In this document: positions 1-6,786 of the stretch, one piece after another
Layout: each line of letters starts with the position of its first letter
Numbering within the stretch: position 1 is the first letter of the stretch
Source: UBA4292 sp964648695
GTDB taxonomy: Bacteria > Bacillota > Clostridia > Lachnospirales > Lachnospiraceae
DNA length: 11,474 nt
Direction of reading: 5' to 3'
Assembly: GCA_964648695.1 (NCBI GenBank)
Contig: CAZYLH010000046.1
Location: 1-11,474, forward strand
Made by a program: the position numbers and the translations under genes
The notes under the pieces: model-generated
Told to the model about the DNA's origin: nothing
Seen by the model: only the letters and a program-made list of their open reading frames with translations
The model's database searches: none

Positions 1-450
1 AAAAAAGGAAATCTCTTATTTACCGGTTCTTCCGGCTGCGGAAAAACCTTTCTGTCACACTGCATCGCCAAGGCAGTTATGGATCAGTACTATAGCGTGG
101 CGTACTTAACTGCCACCAGGCTCTTTGATCTGTTCAGAGAGGAACAGTTTCGTCAGGATGATGACCCCGAGGCCGATCTTAACCAATACGTCTATGACTG
201 CGATCTTCTAATCTTAGACGACCTTGGCTCTGAGATCTCAAACAGCTTTACCAACTCCAAACTCTTTACATGCCTAAACGAGAGATTGTCCAGAAAAAAG
301 GGAACCATCATCTCCACAAATCTGTCGCTGGCAGGAATTAGAGACACATACTCTGACCGGATCTATTCACGCATCATCGGAAACTATGAGTGTTTCCCCT
401 TTTACGGGCAGGATATCAGACTTCTAAAGCGATACAACAAAATAGATTAA
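1..450 (+). CDS. DnaC/DnaI-like helicase loader ATPase, 5' truncated by window edge
   Basis: This is the C-terminal 149 residues of an AAA+ ATPase of the DnaC/DnaI/IstB type; the frame is open to the first base, so the start lies outside the window. Visible motifs are Walker A GSSGCGKT at residues 9-16, Walker B LLILDDLG with the acidic pair at about 73-74, a sensor-1-like STN, and an arginine-finger-type stretch YSDRIYSRI typical of DnaC-like proteins. Family knowledge: such proteins use ATP to load the replicative helicase on DNA at origins or during restart. The next gene, a PRPP synthetase, begins 20 bases after the stop in the same direction, so the two are probably cotranscribed. An IstB transposition helper is the main alternative, but no transposase or inverted repeat is visible, so a chromosomal loader is more likely. 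Confidence 0.85.
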   Translation, partial: KKGNLLFTGSSGCGKTFLSHCIAKAVMDQYYSVAYLTATRLFDLFREEQFRQDDDPEADLNQYVYDCDLLILDDLGSEISNSFTNSKLFTCLNERLSRKKGTIISTNLSLAGIRDTYSDRIYSRIIGNYECFPFYGQDIRLLKRYNKID

Positions 451-457
451 CTTTTCT

Positions 458-463
458 GGGAGG
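458..463 (+). promoter_or_regulatory. Ribosome binding site that fixes the prs start
   Basis: GGGAGG lies 7 bases before the ATG at 471. A second in-frame ATG at 465 is only 1 base away from it, and the longest open frame from 390 would overlap the preceding gene by about 60 bases with no ribosome binding site. The ATG at 471 is therefore chosen. Confidence 0.75.
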
Positions 464-470
464 AATGATC

Positions 471-1649
471 ATGAAGCAGAGTGATGATTTGCTGCGCACC
501 ATACCGCTTGGGCCGCTGGCTCTGATTCCCCTAAACAGCTGCGCTAACATGGGTGAGCGCATCAACGAATACATCGTAGAATGGCGCAAGGAGCGCAATA
601 ATGAATATCATGATTTGATGTCCTTTAACGGTTATCAGCGGGATAATTATATTATTCCAGCACAGACCCCCCGCTTTGGCTCTGGAGAGGCAAAGGGCGT
701 CATCAACGCTTCCGTTAGAGGAGACGATGTCTTCCTCCTGGTGGATGTATGCAACTACAGTCTGACTTACAGCCTCTGCGGCAAAGTCAATCACATGTCC
801 CCAGATGATCACTTCCAGGATTTAAAGAGAATGATAGCGGCTGCGGGAGGAAAGGCAAAGCGCATCAACGTGATAATGCCCTTTCTGTACGAGAGCAGAC
901 AGCACAAGAGAACCGGCAGAGAATCCATGGACTGCGCGCTGGCTCTGCAGGAGCTTGTAAAGATGGGCGTTTCAAATATCATCACCTTCGACGCCCATGA
1001 TCCCAAGGTGCAAAATGCCATTCCGCTTTCAAGCTTTGAAAATGTGCCCTGCATTTACCAGTTTTTAAAGGCGCTTGTCCGCGCCGTTCCGGATATAGTC
1101 TTTGACAAGGATCACATGATGATCATCAGCCCGGATGAGGGCGGCACCAGCAGGGCGATATACTACGCAAACCACCTCGGCGTGGATATGGGAATGTTTT
1201 ATAAGCGCCGCGACTACACACGCTTGATTGACGGGCGCAACCCTATAGTGGCACATGAATTTCTCGGCTCGTCCGTGGAGGGACAGGACGTTTTGATTAT
1301 TGATGACATGATCTCCTCCGGGGATAGCATGCTAGATGTCGCAAAAGAATTAAAACGCCGAAAGGCAAAGCGCGTATTTGCGCTCTCAACCTTCGGCCTC
1401 TTTACCAACGGTCTGGCAAAATTTGACGCCGCATACCATGACGGCATCATCGACTACCTTTTGACCACAAACCTCATCTACCAGACCCCGGAGCTTCTCT
1501 CAAAGCCCTACTACATAAATGTGGATATGAATAAATATATTGCTCTAATCATCGAGCATTTAAATCACAATGTCTCCTTGCATTCTCTCTTAAATCCGAC
1601 AGACAGAATTAATCGACTGCTGATAGAGCATAGAAAACACCTATCTTAA
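471..1649 (+). CDS. prs: Ribose-phosphate pyrophosphokinase (PRPP synthetase), long divergent form
   Basis: The product has 392 residues and should make PRPP from ribose 5-phosphate and ATP in the cytoplasm, feeding purine, pyrimidine, NAD, histidine and tryptophan synthesis. It has the two-lobed phosphoribosyltransferase-like layout of the family: a PFLYESRQHKR segment at about 137-147 (equivalent to PYxxYxRQDRK), FDAHDP at 173-178 retaining the His of the metal/ATP loop, SPDEGGTSRA at about 220-229, a KRR catalytic-loop motif at 245-247, and the PRPP/ribose-phosphate loop VLIIDDMISSGDS at 274-286. It is longer than the usual roughly 315 residues, with an extended N-terminus and about 60 extra residues at the C-terminus. 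Several loop residues differ from canonical Prs, for example RQH for RQD and no QIQGFF segment. The gene follows the DnaC-like gene by 20 bases and ends just before a hairpin terminator. A specialised phosphoribosyltransferase-like paralogue is the alternative. Confidence 0.82.
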   Translation: MKQSDDLLRTIPLGPLALIPLNSCANMGERINEYIVEWRKERNNEYHDLMSFNGYQRDNYIIPAQTPRFGSGEAKGVINASVRGDDVFLLVDVCNYSLTYSLCGKVNHMSPDDHFQDLKRMIAAAGGKAKRINVIMPFLYESRQHKRTGRESMDCALALQELVKMGVSNIITFDAHDPKVQNAIPLSSFENVPCIYQFLKALVRAVPDIVFDKDHMMIISPDEGGTSRAIYYANHLGVDMGMFYKRRDYTRLIDGRNPIVAHEFLGSSVEGQDVLIIDDMISSGDSMLDVAKELKRRKAKRVFALSTFGLFTNGLAKFDAAYHDGIIDYLLTTNLIYQTPELLSKPYYINVDMNKYIALIIEHLNHNVSLHSLLNPTDRINRLLIEHRKHLS

Positions 1650-1666
1650 CCTCAATAATACGCTAA

Positions 1667-1718
1667 AAAAAATCATCCAAACCGCCGCCTCTAAAAGCAG
1701 TGATCTGGATGGTTTTTT
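1667..1718. terminator. Bidirectional intrinsic terminator between convergent units
   Basis: An A-rich left arm ending in TCATCCA (1667-1679) pairs with TGGATGG followed by six T (1706-1718), with one G-T wobble and a 26-base loop. Read on the plus strand, the stem is followed by a T tract that ends prs transcripts. Read on the minus strand, the eight A at 1665-1672 become a U tract and would end the long minus-strand operon. The right arm touches the TAA stop of the minus-strand ATPase gene at 1717-1719, so the space is shared very economically. Confidence 0.75.
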
Positions 1719-3276
1719 ATTCATTAAAAATCTTTTTTTCTCTTCCCTGACAGGTAAGTATTAGCACCTGGCGGTCTGATGCGCGAAGCAGCTCCATAGC
1801 CCTTTTTGTTCTCTGATCATCATAAAAGGCAAATGTGTCATCTAAGAGAAGCGGCATAACTACGTTCGGGCTTAGACACTCGGCGGCAGCTAAGCGGATG
1901 CTTAAATATACCTGCTCTATGGTGCCCCTGCTAAGCTTATCTAAGGGCACTAAGCGGTTTTGGGCTCTTAAAAAAACTCCGTCCGCTCCCTTTAGCAAAA
2001 GCTCAGTGTAGGTGCCCTCTGTAAGCTTTTCTATATAGCCAGAGGCCTTCTCATTCATCTCATCACCAAAGGTGTCCTGTATTTTTTCCGCCCCGACAAA
2101 AATATTTTCCAGTGCTAAGCTCACCGCCTTAATTTCATCTCGCAGCCGCTCATTGCTCTTGCAAAGCGAGGTGGCTATGGCAAGCTGTACCTTTTGGGCG
2201 TTTAGGCGGTTTACCGTCTGCTCCTGCTCCCATTCAAGCCGCATGATCTCCTTTTCAAGCTCCTCATTTTTTGCGTGAAGCGCACCATAGCCTTCCTCAT
2301 CATCCTGTGTCAGCGCGCCAAGAAGCTGGTCTCTCTTACTCTCCACGGTGTCCAAAGCCATGGCCGCCTCTTTAAAGCGAAGATTCTTATCAGCCAGCAG
2401 TCGATAAAAGCTAAGGTGTCTTTTATGCTTCCTTTTAAGGTGCATAGCCAGTAAAATGAGCATTATACTTAAGCCTAGCGCCACACACCCAAGGTATAGA
2501 CTCCAGGATGCCCCCTTTCCAATAAGGGGAATAAGTCCCACATAGCAAAAAAAGCTCAGGATGGCAAGAATGAGAACTACAATTCCAATTGCAAAAATCC
2601 CCGGCGGTGGAGATGCCATAGATATGGAAAGCTTTGCATCCTCAAAATCCGACTCCCCAAAGAGATCAATCCCCTTTTCAAGTTGCCCCCTTGCGCCATC
2701 ACGCGCCTTTTGCCAACGCTCCTTTTCGTGTAGAAGACGGGAATGCTCCTGGTTGATATCCTCCATCTGTTTTTTCAGCTGATCTCTTTCCTGCAGCTTT
2801 TCAGAAAATTCCTCGTACTCCCTAGCACGACCTTCTTTTAGCTCTTCTTCAAGCCTGCTGGCCTTTTCTATCTGCGAAAAAAGCTCNNNNNNNNNNNNNN
2901 NNNNNNNNNNNNNNNNNNNNNNNNNNNNNNNNNNNNNNNNNNNNNNNNNNNNNNNNNNNNNNNNNNNNNNNNNNNNNNNNNNNNNNTAGGCGTTATCCTT
3001 TAAAAAGCTTCTCTGAAGCAGATATGTGTGACCGCCCTCCTCAAAGCGCATACTTCCGCCGTAGCTTTCAGTATTATCCCATGGCAGATAGTGGTCGTAA
3101 ATCCGCTGCTTTCTTTCGCTCCCCTCCAGTCCGTAAAACATGGCGAATATAAAGCTGTGGATCGTGCTCTTTCCCGCCTCGTTTTTTCCCTGGATAATGT
3201 TCATGCCCGGCAAAAGCTCCACGGTCTTATCATGAAATTTTCCAAAATCTTTCAGATTAAGCTCCAGTAATTTCAT
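1717..3276 (-). CDS. YhaN/SbcC-like SMC-type ATPase with two membrane segments (interrupted by assembly gap)
   Basis: This is a Rad50/SbcC-related ATPase of the YhaN kind. The N-terminus has Walker A GKNEAGKST at residues 30-38, followed by FYGLEG. The C-terminal head has an ABC-type signature LSRGTIEQVYLSIRLA (from about 448) and Walker B PLLLDDTFAFYDDQ (about 475-484). Between them are charged heptad-like coiled-coil stretches (about 131-200 and 281-400) interrupted by two hydrophobic helices at about 226-250 and 257-280, a feature of YhaN-type proteins that would tether the complex to the membrane. The 100 N replace roughly residues 97-130 in this numbering and their true length is unknown, so the total (519 as drawn) is a minimum-type estimate. 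The ATG overlaps the stop of the upstream phosphoesterase in an ATGA, with GGAGG at 3283-3287 placed 6 bases ahead, so the two proteins are translationally coupled and likely form an Mre11/Rad50-like DNA-end processing complex. The role is inferred from the family. Confidence 0.85.
   Translation of the reverse strand: MKLLELNLKDFGKFHDKTVELLPGMNIIQGKNEAGKSTIHSFIFAMFYGLEGSERKQRIYDHYLPWDNTESYGGSMRFEEGGHTYLLQRSFLKDNAXXXXXXXXXXXXXXXXXXXXXXXXXXXXXXXXXXELFSQIEKASRLEEELKEGRAREYEEFSEKLQERDQLKKQMEDINQEHSRLLHEKERWQKARDGARGQLEKGIDLFGESDFEDAKLSISMASPPPGIFAIGIVVLILAILSFFCYVGLIPLIGKGASWSLYLGCVALGLSIMLILLAMHLKRKHKRHLSFYRLLADKNLRFKEAAMALDTVESKRDQLLGALTQDDEEGYGALHAKNEELEKEIMRLEWEQEQTVNRLNAQKVQLAIATSLCKSNERLRDEIKAVSLALENIFVGAEKIQDTFGDEMNEKASGYIEKLTEGTYTELLLKGADGVFLRAQNRLVPLDKLSRGTIEQVYLSIRLAAAECLSPNVVMPLLLDDTFAFYDDQRTKRAMELLRASDRQVLILTCQGREKKIFNE
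2887..2986. other. Assembly gap (100 N) inside the YhaN-like gene
   Basis: There are exactly 100 N. The two sides are the N-terminal head and the coiled-coil part of the same kind of protein and stay in frame, so the join is plausible, but the missing length is not known. Confidence 0.95.
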
Positions 3277-4328
3277 TTCAAACCTCCAAGCAGTGCCAAC
3301 ACGCCATACTCAAGCGCTTTTTTTGTCACTTCACCCTGATCCTGATATGCCCTCATGCGCTCAATATAATTTTCGATGAGATCTCCTCTGTGTTCCCTCA
3401 AAATCTCCTCTATATTCAGCTCCCGGTGAGTCTTATCAACAATTTCCAGTATATTTCCCGCCGCCATCAAAGCGTCCTTGTCGATATCATCGCCGGCAAT
3501 GGCACTCCCTTTTAGCGTCAGCGTAAATATATTTGAGCTCCCCTGCGCCGCCAAATTCTGGCGCAGCTGCTCCAAAAGAGAATATGTGGTGGAGTTTAAG
3601 TGTATTGTAAGCTCCATCCTCTTATAGCTCCTTCTTGCAATAGGAATTAGCTTAAGGCTTGTGCCCTCAGGGGTAATCTCTCCTAAGATATATCCATGAT
3701 CTCCCTCTTCTGTAGGGCTTAAGGGCTCCGGACTTCCGGCATAGGCACACTTTTCATGCTCCCAAATTTTGCTCGTATGAAGATGCCCTAAGGCGATGTA
3801 GTCAAAGCCCGCCGCGGCCAAAAGGTGACGTCTGATGGGAATGTGATCATCGTCTCCTCCATGCGCAAGGAGAATCCGATATGTATCGCCAGAATCCGGT
3901 GAGATATCATCATAGATGGGCTTAGTGATATGGCTATGGGCATAGCTCATCCCCCAAACTTCCGCGTCCAGAAAAGGGAAATACAGCCGCTGCGGCTTTT
4001 CACCGAGGAAAAAGTGAACATGCTCCGGCCATGTATATGATGAGTAGGCATCTTTTTCCCGCAGATAATCCGCATCACCCGCCATCCACACAACCTGAGT
4101 TCTGTCAAGCCTGCTAAGGTGATATTCCACCTGCTGAAGCTCCTTTTTTAGGGGCTGCCTGTCAAACATGTCCCCGGCAATCAGCAAAAGGTCTGCTCTC
4201 TCCCTGTTGCAGGCATCACATATATCCGAAAAAGTGTCCCACAGCTCCTTTTCTCTAGCTTCAGACCATGGCCTGCCCGCGTCAGGTAGCGCCCCTAAGT
4301 GCATATCCGCCATGTGAATAAATTTCAT
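3273..4328 (-). CDS. SbcD/YhaO-like metallophosphoesterase (Mre11-type), altered GNHD motif
   Basis: A 351-residue calcineurin-type phosphoesterase of the SbcD/Mre11/YhaO group, expected to process DNA ends with its SMC-like partner. Motif I DMH is at 8-10 (D8, H10), motif II GDMFD at 52-56, motif IV His156 in LLAHGG, and motif V GHLH at 181-184. Motif III, normally GNHD, reads GDAD at 84-87: the metal-binding Asn becomes Asp and the catalytic His becomes Ala. The codons are ggt-gat-gcg-gat, several changes away from GNHD, so a single sequencing error does not explain it. The C-terminal half carries the usual capping region and ends with LLGGLK. The start has AAGGAG at 4336-4341, 7 bases upstream, and lies 15 bases after the asnS stop. 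The 3' end overlaps the ATPase gene by 4 bases. The family call is firm; whether it is an active nuclease is doubtful. Confidence 0.87.
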   Translation of the reverse strand: MKFIHMADMHLGALPDAGRPWSEAREKELWDTFSDICDACNRERADLLLIAGDMFDRQPLKKELQQVEYHLSRLDRTQVVWMAGDADYLREKDAYSSYTWPEHVHFFLGEKPQRLYFPFLDAEVWGMSYAHSHITKPIYDDISPDSGDTYRILLAHGGDDDHIPIRRHLLAAAGFDYIALGHLHTSKIWEHEKCAYAGSPEPLSPTEEGDHGYILGEITPEGTSLKLIPIARRSYKRMELTIHLNSTTYSLLEQLRQNLAAQGSSNIFTLTLKGSAIAGDDIDKDALMAAGNILEIVDKTHRELNIEEILREHRGDLIENYIERMRAYQDQGEVTKKALEYGVLALLGGLK

Positions 4329-4343
4329 AAGACAGCTCCTTTA

Positions 4344-5612
4344 TCAAAGCTCGCAGTTGTTTACAGTTCTTGGGAATGGTATCACATCTCTTATATTTCC
4401 CATACCTGTCACATACATCACTGCCCGCTCAAATCCCAGACCAAAACCCGCATGGCGCACAGAGCCAAACTTACGAAGATCAAGGTAGAAGGCATAGTCC
4501 TCCTCCGATAGCCCCAGCTCGCTCATTCTGTTTACCAGCTTTTCGTAATCATCCTCACGCTGACTTCCGCCGATGATCTCGCCGATACCTGGAACCAGAC
4601 AGTCCACTGCCGCAACGGTTTTTCCGTCCGGATTTAGCTTCATATAAAACGCCTTGATCTCCTTAGGATAATCCGTCACAAACACGGGGCGCTTAAAGAT
4701 TTCTTCTGTCAAGTAGCGCTCATGCTCCGTCTGAAGATCCGCTCCCCAGCTAACCTTATACTCAAACCTTTCATTGTGCTCTGCAAGCAGGCGGATGGCC
4801 TCTGTGTAGCTTACCCTGGCAAACTCACTGTTTACCACATGGTTGAGCCTGTCTAAAAGCCCCTTGTCCACAAAGTTGTTAAAGAAATTCATCTCCTCCG
4901 GCGCGTTCTCTAAAACATACCTGATAATGTATTTTAGCATGCTCTCCGCCAGATCCATATCATCGTTTATATCCGCAAAGGCAATCTCCGGCTCGATCAT
5001 CCAAAACTCCGACGCGTGACGGGTTGTGTTGGAATTTTCCGCTCTAAATGTTGGCCCAAAGGTGTAGATATTTCTAAAAGCGCATGCATACGTCTCCCCG
5101 TTTAGCTGTCCGGAAACCGTCAGGTTGGTAGGCTTTCCAAAAAAATCCTGACTGTAGTCTATGCTCCCGTCCTCATTTAGCGGAATATTCTTTAAATCCA
5201 GAGTTGTCACCTGAAACATCTCTCCAGCACCCTCGCAGTCGCTTCCGGTTATCAGGGGCGTGTGCACATATACAAAATCTCTCTCCTGGAAGAACTGATG
5301 AATGGCATACGCTAAAAGGGAGCGAACCCGAAAGACCGCCTGAAANNNNNNNNNNNNNNNNNNNNNNNNNNNNNNNNNNNNNNNNNNNNNNNNNNNNNNN
5401 NNNNNNNNNNNNNNNNNNNNNNNNNNNNNNNNNNNNNNNNNNNNNTCATGGATCACCACCTGCAGGGGCTCAAAAAAAGTTCCGTCATGCAGCACTAAAA
5501 AGCCAAAGCTTTTGGAATCTCTGATACTCCTGACCCAGCCGCCAACGCTGACCTGCTTATCTATATAGCGCTCCCTGTTTCTGTATATCTCCCTTACCGT
5601 TACCAAATTCAT
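4344..5612 (-). CDS. asnS: Asparaginyl-tRNA synthetase (interrupted by assembly gap)
   Basis: A class IIb aminoacyl-tRNA synthetase that charges tRNA-Asn with asparagine in the cytoplasm. The N-terminal OB-fold anticodon-binding domain starts VSVGGWVRSIRDSK and runs to FEPLQVVIH before the gap. After it come TPLITGSDCEGAGEMFQV, motif 2 GPTFRAENSNTTRH, DYPKEIKAFYMKLN, GIGEIIGGSQRE and motif 3 GFGLGFER, ending VIPFPRTVNNCEL. The pattern AENSNTTRH with the C-terminal FPRT marks AsnRS and not AspRS. The start chosen is the ATG at 5612, with GGAGGA at 5619-5624, 7 bases upstream; open frame further upstream runs through a hairpin and is not used. About 388 residues are visible, and the E. coli enzyme has 466, so about 78 are missing where only 34 codons of N are drawn. 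It sits 94 bases after buk and 15 bases before the phosphoesterase gene. Confidence 0.97.
   Translation of the reverse strand: MNLVTVREIYRNRERYIDKQVSVGGWVRSIRDSKSFGFLVLHDGTFFEPLQVVIHXXXXXXXXXXXXXXXXXXXXXXXXXXXXXXXXXXFQAVFRVRSLLAYAIHQFFQERDFVYVHTPLITGSDCEGAGEMFQVTTLDLKNIPLNEDGSIDYSQDFFGKPTNLTVSGQLNGETYACAFRNIYTFGPTFRAENSNTTRHASEFWMIEPEIAFADINDDMDLAESMLKYIIRYVLENAPEEMNFFNNFVDKGLLDRLNHVVNSEFARVSYTEAIRLLAEHNERFEYKVSWGADLQTEHERYLTEEIFKRPVFVTDYPKEIKAFYMKLNPDGKTVAAVDCLVPGIGEIIGGSQREDDYEKLVNRMSELGLSEEDYAFYLDLRKFGSVRHAGFGLGFERAVMYVTGMGNIRDVIPFPRTVNNCEL
5346..5445. other. Assembly gap (100 N) inside asnS; real size about 235 bases
   Basis: The residues missing between FEPLQVVIH and FQAVFRVRS correspond in the E. 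coli enzyme, as recalled, to about 78-79 residues, while the N run covers 34 codons. The N run is therefore a fixed placeholder. The lost part is the end of the anticodon-binding domain and the hinge to the catalytic domain. Confidence 0.85.
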
Positions 5613-5647
5613 AACCATTCCTCCATGAATACCATCTCTTAACATGC

Positions 5648-5686
5648 AAAACGCCGGACAGCGTGTATAAAACATACACGCTGCCC
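5648..5686 (-). terminator. Strong intergenic hairpin between buk and asnS (possible attenuator or weak terminator)
   Basis: In the minus-strand transcript, GGGCAGCGTGTAT (5686-5674) pairs with ATACACGCTGTCC (5668-5656) as a 13-bp stem with one G-U wobble and a 5-base loop GTTTT. It is followed, after a short imperfect extension, by only four T (5651-5648). The stem is strong but the U tract is poor, so partial termination or an RNA-processing/stabilising hairpin fits better than a full stop. No convincing promoter is visible in the remaining 35 or so bases before asnS, so asnS is presumably reached by read-through. Confidence 0.55.
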
Positions 5687-5706
5687 CGCCGCATTACGTC
5701 TATAAA

Positions 5707-6771
5707 TTAGTATTCCATAACCTTCTCTTCACCGTTCATCACACGGATCGCGCCCTGCGCAAGCGCCAAAAGCTCGTCCTCGCCGGGATATACAGTGATG
5801 GGAGCAATCCAGCCCGCCCTCTCCATCAGCACGTCCGCTACAATCTTGTTATAGGCGATTCCTCCTGTCAGGATGATCTGATCCACCTTTCCCTTTAGAA
5901 CCGTCGCAGCGGCGCCGATATCCTTTGCCACCTGATAGAGGAAGGCATCAATCAGGTTTGCAGCATCTGAATTCCCCTCATTTGCCAGCTTCACCAGATC
6001 TCTCATATCATTGGTTCCTGCATAGGCGTTAAAGCCGCCATTACCGACCAGCATCTTCATCACCTGCTTTTGATTAAACTGGCCAGAAAAGCAAAGCTTT
6101 ACCAGATCTCCGCTTGGAACGCCTCCCGCTCTCTCCGGCGAGAATGCTCCTTCTCCGTCAAGGGCGTTATTCACATCCACAACTCTGCCGTTCTTGTGCG
6201 CTCCGACAGAAACGCCGCCTCCCATGTGTACGACAATCAGATTTAAGCTTTCATAGGAAACTGCGTTCTCCTTAGCATAACGCTTTGCAACCGCCTTTTG
6301 GTTCAGTGCATGAAAGACACTTCTCCTGGGGATTTGGGGCACACCTGAATAGCGGGCCACGGGCTCCATCTCATCCACAACCACCGGGTCAACTATATAA
6401 GCCGGAACGCCTATGGAATCAGCTATCTCTCTGGCAAGGATACCGCCTAAGTTTGAGGCATGCTGACCCTGTCTGCCGATCTTTAAATCCTCCAAAAGCT
6501 CATCGCTCACCGCATAGGTTCCGCCGGGGATTGGCTTTAGCAGTCCGCCGCGTCCCACAACCACATCAATGGTCTTTAAATCCATATTCTTTTCTGTAAG
6601 GGCGCGCAGAACCATCTCTTTTCTAAAATCCTTCTGCTCCACGATAAGCCCATATGGCGTCAGCTCCTCTGTGCTGTGGCGAATGGTCTCCTCTAACACC
6701 TGATTTTCATCCTCATACACTCCGATCTTTGTGGAGGTAGAACCGGGATTTATGATCAATATTCTATACAT
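5707..6771 (-). CDS. buk: Butyrate kinase
   Basis: A 354-residue acetate/butyrate kinase-family enzyme (ASKHA fold) that transfers phosphate between butyryl phosphate and ADP, giving butyrate and ATP in the last step of one butyrate fermentation route. Motifs seen are the N-terminal phosphate loop INPGSTSTKIGVYE, VVGRGGLLKPIPGGTYAV, QHASNLGGILA, the nucleotide-binding VVHMGGGVSVGAH, GGVPSGDLVKL and the adenosine-motif ILTGGIAYNK. The length matches butyrate kinases (about 355) and not the roughly 400-residue acetate kinases. The ATG at 6771 is preferred over an in-frame GTG at 6780, because AGGGAG (6787-6782) is well spaced for the ATG and almost touches the GTG. It starts 15 bases after the ptb stop, whose TGA overlaps this ribosome binding site, consistent with one transcript. 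A branched-chain (isobutyrate) substrate preference cannot be excluded. Confidence 0.95.
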   Translation of the reverse strand: MYRILIINPGSTSTKIGVYEDENQVLEETIRHSTEELTPYGLIVEQKDFRKEMVLRALTEKNMDLKTIDVVVGRGGLLKPIPGGTYAVSDELLEDLKIGRQGQHASNLGGILAREIADSIGVPAYIVDPVVVDEMEPVARYSGVPQIPRRSVFHALNQKAVAKRYAKENAVSYESLNLIVVHMGGGVSVGAHKNGRVVDVNNALDGEGAFSPERAGGVPSGDLVKLCFSGQFNQKQVMKMLVGNGGFNAYAGTNDMRDLVKLANEGNSDAANLIDAFLYQVAKDIGAAATVLKGKVDQIILTGGIAYNKIVADVLMERAGWIAPITVYPGEDELLALAQGAIRVMNGEEKVMEY

Positions 6772-6786
6772 GTTCAGCACTCTCCC

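Noticed and set aside
1..450. IS21-type transposition helper (IstB)
   Set aside because: The ATPase fold is shared, but there is no transposase, no terminal repeat and the neighbour is a housekeeping prs gene. The missing 5' part keeps a small doubt.
2887..2986. Frameshift or gene break in the ATPase
   Set aside because: Both sides belong to the same protein type and are in phase; the interruption is an assembly gap, not a seen mutation.
5613..5675. Longer N-terminus for asparaginyl-tRNA synthetase starting at 5675
   Set aside because: The extra residues read through the intergenic hairpin and do not resemble the family. GGAGGA is correctly placed only for the ATG at 5612.
5613..5706. T-box or other amino-acid riboswitch upstream of asnS
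   Set aside because: The spacer is 94 bases and holds one simple hairpin; there is no room for a specifier loop and antiterminator, and no T-box consensus is seen.
6772..6780. GTG start for butyrate kinase at 6780
   Set aside because: It is 1 base from the ribosome binding site, while the ATG at 6771 is properly spaced and gives the family N-terminus.
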